Made by a program: the position numbers and the translations under genes. Below are positions 13,101 through 23,695 of a stretch of 64,000 nt of DNA, piece after piece; within the stretch, counting starts at the first letter, position 1, and each line of letters begins with the position of its first letter. This stretch comes from Colius striatus (Eukaryota; Chordata; Aves; Coliiformes; Coliidae), in NCBI RefSeq assembly GCF_028858725.1, contig NC_084772.1, forward strand, positions 13,647,048 to 13,711,047. The letters are read 5' to 3'. Below the pieces are notes generated by a model. It was not told the origin of the DNA. It did not search any database and was given only the letters and a program-made list of their open reading frames with translations.

Positions 13101-16100
13101 TGCTATAATTTCAAAGGTGTCCCTGTAATCTCCTCTGACAAAACTGTATTTTGTATTTCTATGTTGCGGCTCATCGACATCTTCTACTTTGACTCTGCCC
13201 ACTTCTCCTCCTACTGAAATGTTTTCAGGAACTTTGAAGTGAAATGATGCTGTTAAAAAAAAAACCAATGAAAAAGACATAAAGAGTGTATATACGAAAG
13301 TGAAAACTTAGCTAAAAATTGGTTTTTTGTTACAGATGTAGAGGAAAGTATTTAACTGAGAATTCAGCGTTATGTATCTTCACAGACAGCACTTTGATGT
13401 ATTTTTTATAAAAGTATAATTAATTCTCAACATTGTCAGAATCTTGTACAAAGTGATGGAATTAACACTGATTTTTGTTTTCTCCTCTAGGTGTGCATCA
13501 CCCAGGAAATGGAGCTGGGAGTGAAATACAGAAGATCTTCTGAATGTGTAAGTTTCTTATGTCCAATTTTAAGGAAAGTTGAATTGTGATGAATGCTGGC
13601 ATAAATTCATTCTACTTGTGTCAGCCCTTGGTTTCCAAATGATGGAGCATATACAGTGCACTTACGGTGTTTGAATACTGGGAAGTTGTCATTGATGTCA
13701 GTTAAAGTGATAATGACTGTAGCTGTGCTTGAGTCCCCAGAAGATCCTAGAGCATCTTTTGCTTTAACAATAATTTCATATGTTGATTGATTCTCTCTGT
13801 CTAAATCAGCTCTTGTTGTAGAAATCACACCTTTGGAAAAAAAAGCCACATTGAATATGATTAGATATTGCAGCATGTCCAACATTTCTTAAATTTGACA
13901 ACATTTTTTTGCCTTTTTTACAATGGTGTCTTTCTAAGGCTAGAAACATTAGAAGTTGTTCTACATGATTGAGTATTTGGAAGATTTGTTACCATACATA
14001 CCTTTAAATGTCTGTTGGCTGCTTAGAAGCACCCTATCAATGTCTGACTTGGTCACTACAGCATCTAGAGAGTTTGTCTGAGCACTTCTTTATCTGTATT
14101 ATTTGTTCCAGAGGACTAGTATGGTTACAGGAGATACTGGCATTATTTTTAAAACTGGTTGAAGTTTAAATAAGAAAGTTTAAGAGAGCAAAAGGTTGAG
14201 TTATAGTTACTGGTTGTTGATTGCTGCTTCAGAATTTATTCCTTTTTTTCCTTTTTCCTGTTTGATCAAAGGAATAGTATCTACGCTAAACTGAAAATAT
14301 GAACTTACATTAGCTCCTAGTCAGTCTATTCATCCATGGGAAAAAAAGACCATTTACCTTCTCATTTAGTCCTGGCACCTGATATCCCGACTTTATTAGT
14401 TCATTTCCAGATACAGACAGTGGCCTTGTGTGAGTGCAAATGAAAAATCCTTCTAAATTATGGTTAAAATTATATTTCTGAATCATTATCCCCCTTGTCT
14501 AGAAAGAAAAAGGCTTAAAACTTTGCTTTCTTCCAAGTGGAAGGTAAGGACAAAGTGTAAGGAGATTGGTGTATCTGACCTACCAGAGTCATCAACTGTG
14601 AAGTATTCGTGTCCATTAATGACTTGGTAGGTAACTGTGGCATGACCTGTGACTGTTGGGTCATCAGCATCTACAGCTGTCACTTTGGTGACCGAAGTTC
14701 CTAAAAAAAAGATTTTCAAACAGCATATTTAATATAAATTCTACTTTTTAACCAGAGACATGAAGGGAAATGAGAGATGGAAGAACGTACCGACTGGTGA
14801 CATTTCTGGAACAGATCCGTTGAATACTTTTTGTACAAACACAGGGACGTTGTCATTAATATCGTAAACCTTGATAATGAATTTAGATGGAGGTTCCAGT
14901 GACCGATTGTTTCTTTTGTCAATAATGAGAGCTGTCAGCTCATACTCTGCTTTCTTTTCCCTGTCTAGTCTCTCAAACGCGTACACATCACCACTGTTTT
15001 CTTGCACTTTAAAAATGGTGTTGGCGTATTCACCTTCAATAATATACTTAGCATTCTCATTCCTTACGCTTGATGTGATCTAGAAGGAAAGTTGAATTCG
15101 AGGAGATGAAAGTGGGCTTTGACATTCGGATGCAACACAGTTTCTACTAAAAGATGCATACAAACAGGACTTCTTTGGGCTCAGTTTGAAACCAGAATAC
15201 CTATCAAGACTTCTGATATTAGCTGGTGTATTACTGAACAAACAGCACCACAGCAGCTACAACCATGCAGGGTTATAGGATGAAACTTGTATACAGATTG
15301 AAATTTCCCTTCTTATGTATAAAGAAGCCTTTTTTCTTTTTAGAACTCATATTTCCTAAGGATATAAATTGTTCATGGAGTTAACACATACAAATTGTTA
15401 ACCTCATTATGTCTGAAATAACACGGGCCACCACATTCAATTTGAACTACTCTTGTTTGCAAGTAACCTTCTGAAATCAGCAGAGATTTTGTTTAGATTT
15501 TACAGAGTTACAGAATCAAATCTATATTTATAGCTACTGACATTATTCACAATTACTCTCTACTACTTAGCAGTTAGCAGAATTCCTACTATAGCTGATA
15601 GCTTTCTGTGTATATTCATGTGCAATTTTTTTTATAGGCAGTCTTTAGGCTCCTGCTATGACAGTAAGATAAAATTTCCACCCCAAAGGTTTTACAATTT
15701 AGGATTATATACAGTGAAAAAAGTATGAGGTAAAAGGAACAAATGTTAATCAGATTGAAAATGTAGTTTGATCCAATATCAAATGATTTTGCACATTATT
15801 TAATCTGTAGATAATCTGATTATTCATCCCTTTCTATACCTTCATCTATCTAAGAACACTGATAAAAGGTTTAAACCATAGGTTTCCATGCACTATGTCA
15901 GCAGTCTTGTTTCAGCAAGCTATTTATCAATAATTGCTGAGTTTGACCAAGATTTTCTAGTCTTTTGTTACTGATGTTATCACAAATTGCAGCTGTTTAG
16001 TATTCAGGATTTGATTTATCCTGTAGTTGTCATTTACTGTTGAATATTCTTTCATTCCTGCTTTCTATTTTGAAATGTGTCATTAAAATTTTCTTCCTTT

Positions 16101-17540
16101 ATTCTGCATACTTAATCATGCTTCTGGCTGCTGAGGCTGCTGAAGAACATTTTACAACTCTGGAGATGTAACACGAGAAATAGCCTCATCCTTGTCTCAA
16201 AGATAGGATAGTCTGTGCCTCCTTTCTCAATTGTTATTTACTTACTCAGTGTAAAAGGTATAGGCTTCCAAGATTGCCTTTTCTAAAACTGAGGATGAAC
16301 ATATAAAGGAAAGTATCCAAGGTCATGAAAGATAAAATCAAAATGTATCAGCATATTCCTGAGCTGTCACTCAGTTCTGCCACACTGCTTCTGTGGCCTT
16401 TTAAAAAGGGTTTATCGAGTGTTCAATCCTGCAAATGCAATGCGCTGAACACAACCATTGCAAAAGTAATCAGAAGCATTCCACTGTTGAAAGACCACAG
16501 AGCACAGTACAAAGTGAATTACTCTTATTTAGGACAGCTCCAGGAATAGAAGCGTTTTCCTCAATCTGCTACTGAATTGGTCTGAAATGAAACAGAGATA
16601 CCCTGTGTTAGCTGAGACTACCCTATGGCCTCTTTTCTCTCTCTCTCTCGTGCTTTCTGCCAGTGAGCAGCACTGATCCAGAAAGGTCTGTTTCACTTTG
16701 CCGAGACAGCCTTGACAGATGTTGATTGTTGTACATGGGAGGAAAACGTACAACTGCATTTATCTGAAAAGTGTCAAAGTAGTTCAGTTTGAAAGACTAG
16801 ATTGGAAGAACTTTGTCTGGGTGATGTGCAGTTAATCGTAGGATTTTATGAGCACTGCCCTGGAGAAAATGAGTTTGCAAGCAGGTCAATGCTTGTTATT
16901 ATTTTTCAAAATTATTTGCTTTCACATTGTGAAACAAATTTTTTGATTGTGTAACAGTGTTCCTAAACATAGCACTTTTGTTTTGGATCTGATTCTGAAA
17001 GAATCTTGAGCTGCCAGAAAATATTAACATAGAACAGCCACCGGACTTCCTTCCTAACTGTGCGCCTGTGTGCAATGCAATTGTTTCTGCATGGTGGATG
17101 CTCCATGTCTGCCATCCTCTAAAATTTATTTGTATTCTTCAAAAGAATTAGAATCCCTTTGGCAGTATTCTCAGTTTGTGTCCACATTCTTAATACATGA
17201 GCATGCTGGTATTAAGTCGCATTTCTACTTCTTTTTCTTACCTCTTCTATTCTGCCTAGACTGCAACTGAGTAATACTTTTCAAGATGCTGATTTGCTGT
17301 CTTCATTTCTAATTATTCATTGCTATCAGACTGCTATTTACCTTGCCAACGTGGTGCGGTATTGGCGTATCAATCTCTTCTTTGATATGCATTTGGTTCC
17401 ATATCCAGTCTCTCTTCAGACGTTTGTGGCTGGCATTGTTTGAAGAAAAGTTGTGTTTTGTTTCCTGTCTTTCTTTGTCAGCAAATACAGGAGCCAAAAA
17501 CAATGAAAAAAGTAGAATAAGGTGGTTCATCTTCTGTAGC
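6670..17540 (-). CDS. CDH5: VE-cadherin (cadherin-5), complete coding region in 11 exons
   Basis: This gene encodes the endothelial adherens-junction cadherin, which binds the same protein on neighbouring cells in a calcium-dependent way and links to catenins inside the cell. Coding segments join as 17342-17530, 14791-15079, 14584-14700, 13666-13830, 13062-13249, 11589-11842, 10659-10801, 9719-9843, 8581-8689, 8059-8304 and 6670-7163. Every junction is GT-AG and keeps frame, giving 772 residues (human is 784, from memory). Seen in the product: signal peptide 1-17, RLKR cleavage site 37-40, mature start DWIWNQMH with two Trp typical of type II cadherins, five cadherin repeats, one membrane helix near 593-615, and a tail with a juxtamembrane GGGEMD motif and an acidic-serine C-terminal block. 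NXS/T sites include residues 27, 32, 121, 150, 212, 263, 437, 519, 531 and 579. The 11 coding exons plus one noncoding exon match the known 12-exon mammalian layout. The gene assignment is very secure; the noncoding exon 1 and UTR ends are not located. Confidence 0.97.
7805..7962 (-). mobile_element. CR1 LINE 3'-end fragment in CDH5 intron 11
   Basis: On the plus strand it reads as the reverse complement of a CR1 3' end: aatcatagaacc, then a segment resembling tttcagctggaagagacc and gatcattgagtccagcc. The usual CR1 end has attctatgatt repeats and a block of this type. The fragment then degrades through cttaaacacctcgagtg to cccgggc. It is 5'-truncated, as most CR1 copies are, and lies between exons 11 and 12 without disturbing splice sites. 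Confidence 0.88.
8059..8304 (-). CDS. CDH5: CDH5 exon 11: end of cadherin repeat 5 and most of the membrane helix
   Basis: It completes Asp527, encodes residues 528-608, and gives the first base of Val609. NTANITVKYGQF is almost identical to human VE-cadherin. A cysteine cluster (CKCNEKGNFTFC) sits before the membrane, as in type II cadherins. The transmembrane helix starts near residue 593 and continues into exon 12. The acceptor is acttcttccag and the donor is gtaagt. Confidence 0.96.
8581..8689 (-). CDS. CDH5: CDH5 exon 10: middle of cadherin repeat 5
   Basis: It encodes residues 491-526 and the first base of Asp527. ISATDKDEISPRG matches the EC5 segment ISAIDKDITPRN of the human protein. 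Asn519 (NFS) is a potential glycosylation site. The acceptor is ctttatag and the donor is gtaatg. At 109 bases it is the shortest coding exon of the gene. Confidence 0.93.
9719..9843 (-). CDS. CDH5: CDH5 exon 9: end of cadherin repeat 4 and start of repeat 5
   Basis: It completes Gly449 and encodes residues 450-490, ending in phase 0. DENDN at 466-470 is the EC4/EC5 calcium linker, and VCEN supplies a cysteine of the membrane-proximal repeat. The acceptor is gtcatttcag and the donor is gtgaga. The exon is too short to stand out by open-frame length; I found it by its cadherin motif and splice signals. Confidence 0.93.
10659..10801 (-). CDS. CDH5: CDH5 exon 8: middle of cadherin repeat 4
   Basis: It completes Arg401, encodes residues 402-448, and gives the first base of Gly449. 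An Arg-rich start (FIRRRTS) aligns with IRRTS of the human protein. LDRE at 428-431 is the calcium motif, and NIT at 437 is a potential glycosylation site. The acceptor is aaaaaacag and the donor is gtaagt. Confidence 0.94.
11589..11842 (-). CDS. CDH5: CDH5 exon 7: end of cadherin repeat 3 and start of repeat 4
   Basis: It encodes residues 317-400 plus two bases of Arg401. PLDFE opens the exon. EATDPTVDLRY and DVDEPPVF (from residue 359) close EC3 with the VE-cadherin-type replacement of the usual DxNDN linker. The DPDAA calcium motif of EC4 follows. The acceptor is ttactctag and the donor is gtaaca. Confidence 0.95.
12637..12655. repeat. GT dinucleotide microsatellite in CDH5 intron 6
   Basis: About nine and a half GT units in a row. 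It is long enough to be polymorphic between individuals, and lies well away from the splice sites of the intron. Confidence 0.95.
13062..13249 (-). CDS. CDH5: CDH5 exon 6: first half of cadherin repeat 3
   Basis: It completes Pro254 and encodes residues 255-316, ending in phase 0 after PKK. VPEN, the DVDEP calcium motif and the KYSFVRGDY stretch match the EC3 pattern of VE-cadherin. Asn263 is a potential glycosylation site. The acceptor is ttttaacag; the donor gtactc departs from the usual gtaag consensus. Confidence 0.94.
13666..13830 (-). CDS. CDH5: CDH5 exon 5: second half of cadherin repeat 2
   Basis: It completes Gly199, encodes residues 200-253, and gives the first base of Pro254. LDRE at 208-211 and DINDN at 243-247 are the EC2 calcium motifs. 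A potential glycosylation site is at Asn212. The acceptor is ttttccaaag and the donor is gtaagt. It is 165 bases long with symmetric phase 1. Confidence 0.95.
14584..14700 (-). CDS. CDH5: CDH5 exon 4: start of cadherin repeat 2
   Basis: The exon completes Gly160, encodes residues 161-198, and ends with the first base of Gly199. The acceptor is a long T tract ending in tttag, and the donor is gtaggt. The DADDP calcium motif lies at residues 170-174, and the rest matches the EC2 core, ending in VDDSG. It is 117 bases long with phase 1 at both ends, so the exon could in principle be skipped without a frameshift. Confidence 0.94.
14791..15079 (-). CDS. CDH5: CDH5 exon 3: most of cadherin repeat 1
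   Basis: It encodes residues 64-159 and the first base of codon 160. The acceptor is ccttctag and the donor is gtacgt. LDRE at residues 101-104 and DINDN at 136-140 are the calcium-binding motifs at the EC1/EC2 boundary. Potential N-glycosylation sites fall at residues 121 and 150. The reading frame is open throughout and aligns along its length with human EC1 as I recall it. The intron that follows is only 90 bases long. Confidence 0.95.
15080..17341. other. CDH5: CDH5 intron 2, largest intron of the coding region
   Basis: About 2.26 kb separates exon 2 from exon 3, with donor gtaaat and acceptor ccttctag on the minus strand. I recognise no repeat or additional exon in it. First large introns of endothelial genes often carry enhancers, but nothing specific stands out here. 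Confidence 0.7.
17342..17540 (-). CDS. CDH5: CDH5 exon 2: start codon, signal peptide, propeptide, start of EC1
   Basis: The acceptor ends in cttctag just above 17540, and ten noncoding bases follow before the ATG at 17530-17528. This is the first in-frame ATG in the exon; reading further upstream would cross the splice site. Residues 1-17 form a hydrophobic signal peptide (Leu/Phe-rich, ending PVFA). Residues 18-36 are a short propeptide, far shorter than in classical type I cadherins. RLKR at 37-40 is a furin-type site, and the mature protein starts at Asp41. Trp42 and Trp44 correspond to W2 and W4 of the type II strand-swap interface. The exon ends at residue 63 in phase 0, followed by the donor gtaaat. 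Confidence 0.96.
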
Positions 17541-18437
17541 CTAGAAGACAATATAAAATATGAAAACTATATACATAACAACAGAATCAGATTAATTAGA
17601 GAGAGCACACATAGAAGTGCAAATAGACTTTCCATCTATAGGAAAGGTCAATGACTTTTTGTGTTTCTTCTCCTCTGCCTTAGAAACAAAATTTGAAATA
17701 TCAGGCTTCTTCTTTCTATGAAACAGTTTTAAATAGATGATGACAACTGTAAAATCCAAGAAAAATATTTTAATGGAATAAAAACCATGTGAGTTTTGAA
17801 AGCCAGCATCCACTTGAGTTACTCTAGTTAATCTGAAGAAAAGATTCAGCAGCAAAGATCACCCATTGTACATTACAGAAAGTGCAGTCTGGCTGCTGAG
17901 CTTTGCTCATGGGGAGTTTTAGCCACGGAAAGCAACATCAAGACTGAGACAGATGAAAGTTTATGCTAACTCAACTTGAAATGAAACATTCCAGCTCTAC
18001 AAATCCAAATGCAGTGTTTTGACTTGTCCTGACACAAAATATGCTCTAGTCAATATCTTCATATGGAAAATATTGATTTAACGTAAAATCTGGATTTTTT
18101 GGTGGAAAAAATGATTCATGTGAAATTTTTAATCAATTCCAAGTACAATGTACCAAATTATCTTGCTCTGAGTACGCGTTTATCGATTCAGTTCCTTGTC
18201 TTTTGAAATGTTTGAAGGCACATTGAAGTTTCTATATACCTATCCTCAGGTTTTACCATCTACAAAATGATAATTTGTGAAACTCTTCTCAGATGAAACC
18301 ATATTTTTTCATCATATGTTAATATTAGCAAACTTTAGGCCTGACTTTCTATGAGATTGAGAACTTATTTCAATGTAGCAAAGCTGCTTGGTTTTGAAGC
18401 AGCTGTACATCATTTCTGAAGAATCATGGAGCACATG
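17541..18437. other. Sequence immediately upstream of CDH5 exon 2 (expected intron 1)
   Basis: No coding sequence or repeat is recognised. Because mammalian CDH5 has a noncoding first exon separated by a long intron, and an acceptor site abuts 17540, this is most likely the 3' end of intron 1. Confidence 0.55.
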
Positions 18438-18822
18438 TGAGGTGCCTGAGGACTGGAGGAAGGTCGATGTTACTTGAGTCTTGAAAAAGGGCATGAAGAG
18501 GTGCCTGGGAAACTACATGCCAGTCAGCCTCACCTCCATCCCTGGAAAGGTGATAGAGCAGCTCATCCTGGATATCATCTCTAAGCACATGAAGGAAAAG
18601 ATTATCAAGAGGAATCAACATGGATTCGCCAAAAGAAAATCCTGCTTGACCAACCTGTAAGCCTTCTGTGATGGCTGGCTAGATAAAGGGAAAGCAATGG
18701 ACATCATCTACCTTGACTTCAGCAAGGCTTTTGACACTGTCTTCCAAAACATCCTCATAGGAAAGCTCAGGGTATGTGTGTTGAATGAGTGGACAGTGAG
18801 GTGGATGAAGAATTGCTAGATG
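18438..18822 (+). mobile_element. CR1 LINE fragment encoding part of the reverse transcriptase
   Basis: Plus-strand translation gives PVSLTSIPGKVIEQLILD, then NQHGFAKRKSCLTNL, then IIYLDFSKAFDTV and WTVRWMKN, the central part of CR1 ORF2. The YLDFSKAFD block holds the first catalytic Asp of the reverse-transcriptase palm. In-frame stops (after DVT and after CLTNL) show it is dead. Both the 5' part and the 3' end are missing, so this is an old broken copy rather than a simple 5'-truncated insertion. It probably lies in CDH5 intron 1, in the opposite orientation to the gene. Confidence 0.92.
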
Positions 18823-21800
18823 AGAGATTAAATTAATATTTTCAGCAAGAAGGTGCTGAGACATTTCCAAAATTACTCTTTGGTAACTAGGCAATCAATG
18901 TTATCCTGTGGTGCAGCAACATTGTCAGTAAAAAGATTTTATTTACCATGAAATTTTGCTTTCTTGTACTTTTCTGTCTTCCACATTGTTGTACATAAGC
19001 TGAAGAATGTTCCTTCTTTGTGATTGTGTAGGAAATGACCAAAAGAGGCAGCTTTGAATTTGCTTTTTAATAGCTAAGCTGTGTTCTTTACAGTTTTATA
19101 GATTCATATAAAACTTTTCAATTTATCTGTATTTTTTTTGTATCCTATGCACCTTCACTGAGTATTTTCAGGAAACTGAGTAAGATTTAGTTGTTTTACT
19201 TTGTTGTGTATATGAACATTATACATCTGGAAAGTGAACAGCATTGATATGATTCTGTTGTGATCACATAAGTCTTCTCTTCATAAAATTACAAAACATG
19301 ATAACCAAAGGAAATGATTTGGTTGTTAGTACAGGCTGTAGTTTGGAAAAAATAGATTGCAGGGTTTAAAAAGTTACTTTCTCTTATTGCTCTGGTACAG
19401 GGAGGTTAATTGGGGAAACTGAGGACAATTCTGCCCGCTTCAGTTGCCATCATTTCACTGGAAGTGATACATTTACAAACATCCTTGCAGAAAGCATTTT
19501 TTAGTTAAACAGTCAGATCTCCACTAAAGTGTAATGATCTCAGTATAAATCTACTTTGTAAAGAGAAATTTTGTGTCTTCCCAGTAATATTTTCGTAATA
19601 GTTGCCTCTCTGTTTATTAATGCTGAATTCAGAGCCTGCCATGCCCTCTGTCAGACCCCTCAGGGTTCTTCTCTCACTGTTGCTGAGAGTGATTACTAGT
19701 AACAGCAACTCCAGGACCTTTGGTATCCTCATACAGGGGCACTGCTTATCGGAAATTGAAGGTTCAAATTCATAATGAGTGTACAGTTATCTGTATAGGA
19801 GCTCTGGGACTGTGGCAATATCCTGATTATTTCTGAGGATCCATGCAGCAGAGGCAAACTCTTCTTAGAAGTAGATGGCCTGTACATGTTTCACAGTTCA
19901 GGCTTGGTTTGAAAGCTTGGATATTAATACAGAAAGTGCTAGACTGAATCTTTTAAAATATGTGCACATTTCAGCTGAAACTTCAGCTACCCCTTCCACT
20001 CAGCAGATCCATCTTTATGTCCCTATATATTTTAAGGTTACTTCATGGATTCCTTGCTAATAGTTGTCTGTCCTGCTTGGTAAGTTGATGGTTCCTTTGT
20101 GAATGATTTGGTGTAGTTTGATCTGCCCTCTGCTATGCACTGCATGTGAAACACAGACTGAGATAGAAGAGACTCTTGCAAAAAAAAAATGACTTCTGCT
20201 TTGTCTTTGGCATCTTCCAAAATTTCCTGTTATGGAAGAAGTAACACTGCACACTTATGCAATTTGCATATATTCTTTCCTAGGGACATTTGATGTGCAT
20301 TGCTCCATAGGGCAGTCTGGCTCTGAGATTTCCTCTGTGATACCATGCAAGTTTTGCTTTTGGCAGCTGGAAGTCCATTGCTGCCGAATCTGTAGCTGAA
20401 TCCATCACAATATTTAAGAATATCCTTCTTTGGCAGCACGTACAGACCCTTCAGAAGCAGGACCCTGCTGAGCAGTAACTGGCCAGGGGCACTGTCCTGA
20501 TGTGAAGGCCATATTCCAGTGATGTTAGCTCTTGACAAGCTGTACTAAATGCTCTCTCTTTTTCTGGCCATGATAGTTTTCATTTCCAGCTGAAATGAAA
20601 TGCCAGAGGTAGTATCAGAAGAGAGATGTTTCCATGCCTGAGCAGGGGAGTGCATTCCCATGGAGTCAGAAGCAGGAAAGTTTCTGAGAGATGACAGGTG
20701 GATGATATAAAGGGATTAGCTTTTCATTTCTTCTCATGTCTGCTGTGGCAGCCAGAACTGAGACAAAGAAGTTAGATGCACCCTTTCAAGTAATGACCTC
20801 CATAGCCACATGCTTCCAGAAAAGAGAATAGCACAGCGTGCACTGTGACCGATCTGTCCCAGGCAGCGCATGCTGCCGTGAGGTCCCATCACTGCTCTGC
20901 CTTCATGTACAGTCTCCAATGACCTTTCTGTCTCTGACTGATTAGACCAATAATTCAATCTTTTTTCTATTTAAGCAGGGACCATAAATGTTCTTTAAAG
21001 CTTGCAGTTTATTCAAATAGCTAAGCTTCTTGCCTTGCTCTTAAATTTTCTTTCAGCAAATGATGGGTTTTTCCACTAACATTATTCATTTTATGTGTTG
21101 AATTATTTTAGCAAATAACTCTTGGTCTGCAGGGTGCTATAGGCAGTTAACTAAGAAATTTTGGTATTCAAACTGATTTATGGGACACATGACTCATATG
21201 GTGTAGTTTCTTAGTTTCTTCTTGCAGATTGGTAGAATTATTAAAAAGATGTCATGTGGAGATACAATACTGTACTAATTAGATGTTTGCCTTTTACAAG
21301 TTGTTTTGGTAAGTAATCAACTATAAGGTCTCCATGTAATGAAAACACATTTGATGAAATATGAACATTTGTGAAGTTTTTTTGGTGGTATTTGCCTCTT
21401 ATCTAGTTTACTCATCACTCTAAAATGTATATTAATGCTTATGTGAGGTTAGTTTAGTTAGCAAAGACATTTGTTGAATGCTTGCATGTTAAATAGACAT
21501 TTCTGTATGGCGACTTTGCTAAATGAAGAGACAGTAGCTGAAATGATGTATTTTTCTGGTTGGTTGGACTGAAATCTTATGCAAATTTTTGAGAATTTTT
21601 GTTTTTCAGCATCTATAAAACAGAACTAGTGCTAGAAATAGTGATAAGAAGTATCCTAAGAGAGACATTTGCTTATACCAGAAAAGAAATTTAAAAATGT
21701 TTGTATCTGTATTTTCCAGATAATTTCCATACCTGATTGTCAGAAAAGTTGGAACCAAAATGATTATTGATGATTTAGCTGGAAACTTAATGATTATTTT

Positions 21801-23500
21801 TGCTTACAGTATCTCAAATGGAATCTGAACAATGTAAATGACACTGACAATCCCATGCAGAAAAAAGTATTTTTGTCAAAGCAGAAAACCTCAACAAAAT
21901 TACTAAAAAATCAGTACTACAGAACATAATCTATTCCACTCCACAGTACTGAATATTTTGCTGTTTCAGGTTGTTAATCAAACCTCAGCTGTCATGCCTG
22001 CAGTCATGTAAATGTGGGGAATACTTAATATTTGCAGTACTGTGTTCAATCAATTGGGAGAAATATGGAGTTTCAGTGAGGGTGTTTGCTGAGCTTAACC
22101 TGCCCTTGCATGAATGCAGGTGTGAGTGAGGGTCCTGGCCCTGCTGTGTCCCAGGGAGCGGGGTGCTGGGGTGGGAGTGTGTGCATGTGGAGACATGCTG
22201 GCTGAGCTAAAAAAGAAAGAAAACTAAGGAACATTCTTAACAAAGGGTTAGGTTTTAGGTTTTTTGTTTTTAAAGTTGACTCTGGATAGCTTTAGTTTAG
22301 TTTGATAAGTATTTTCTGACTGTCCTTTCTCCTTGCTGTCTGATGCACCCCCCTCATTATTACCAAGTAACTACATACAAAGAAACAGCGTTGAATTTGC
22401 AGTGGATTAAACCCTGCAATATACAATAGACAATAATTCATTTTTTTTTCCAGATGCAAAGGATTTACTTTGATACACCATGTTAGCACCTCCAAAATTA
22501 CTATGCTCAATGAAACCATGATTGATACAGAGTGCAGAATCTGACCGCGTATGAAGTAACAAAGTGACCCTGAACAAACCTACTGTACAGAATTCATTGT
22601 TCACAATAATTTCTCATCTGTACGATGTTTAAGACCAAAAGTAGACATGTGAATGCAGTGAGCATTAAGAAATAAAAAGGTAGAATACCAAACACAGGAG
22701 GGGAATAAATTATCTTCATGTCAAGGCTATAGCTTTGGTAAGCAGGCAAAACATTATTAAAAGAAAATAGTCCTTAATACTGCATTTCAAGGACCTTTCA
22801 ATGGCTGTGCAAACATGAATTGATAAAGCTCCTTTCTCTACTGCAGCTAGATAAAAAGCAATATCCTTTTCAAAAGGAATGTTTGAAGCACAGAAGATTT
22901 AAATGTGTTTGCCATCTCCTGACAGTAGGCCAGGGTCAGAAGTAACAACAGTCTCAGATTTTGTTCTCCCAGTTCCTTCATCTCATAATTAGACAACGTT
23001 GCTCTAACCAGCTTCTAACAAACCCAGAGAAACACAGTGGCAAAGTAATCACAAAGGTATTATTGTTACCTTCACTCCAGCTTCTGCTTGGCATCTAGGT
23101 TGCAAAACTGATCCTCCTTCACTCCCTTGAGCTTAACAATGTGAGAAGAGTTGAGGGCACATTGTGAGTACAGTGAGAACAGGAACTAGGATAGGTCTTC
23201 AAACTTTAGTAACATCACAAAAAACTAAATAAATTGTGCAACAGTTATTGCATTTTCCAATGTAATTTGTTTTAGATGATTATTTGATGTTTCTCTTATT
23301 CCTTATTAAAGATGCCTTGTCCCATGTCTTCAATAGGGTACAATGATTCATTTAAAAATAGGCCTTTCCTGAGAACACTGTGCTGCTTTTCATTCCCAGC
23401 TTATTGAGCTGATTTAAAAGACCCTAGTGCCTGACTACCTGGTATTATATTTTTGATTGTCCTTATGTCAATTTTATGCATCTGGGAAGTGGTTTCTGCT
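18823..23500. other. Noncoding stretch upstream of CDH5
   Basis: AT-rich unique sequence with no coding similarity. A 75-codon minus-strand frame ending near 19505 starts with a hydrophobic run resembling a signal peptide, but nothing else supports a gene. A slightly GC-richer patch lies at about 22100-22200. Confidence 0.5.
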
Positions 23501-23695
23501 GATGACTAAACAGTCTGGAGTGCAAATGCCTACCTGAAAACTGATTATAAAATGACTTTTATGTGCATGATAGTACCTTTGAGTAAATAGCCACTTTGAT
23601 GACTAAACAATCTGAAGTGCAAATGCCTGCCTGAGAACTGATTATGAAATGGCATTTTATACTTGTGATAGTACCTTTGAATGAATAGCCACTTC
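23501..23695. repeat. Direct tandem duplication, two copies of about 97 bp
   Basis: The segment beginning gatgactaaacagtctg at 23501 is repeated from 23598 as gatgactaaacaatctg. Both copies continue through gtgcaaatgcct, aactgattat, gatagtacctttga and atagccactt. The copies differ at several scattered positions, so the duplication is not recent. No known transposon is recognised within the unit. Confidence 0.93.

Noticed and set aside
19505..19732. 75-codon minus-strand frame beginning with a signal-peptide-like hydrophobic run, about 2 kb upstream of the CDH5 start
   Set aside because: Nothing after the hydrophobic start resembles a known secreted protein, and no splice or promoter evidence supports it; hydrophobic runs are frequent in T-rich DNA.
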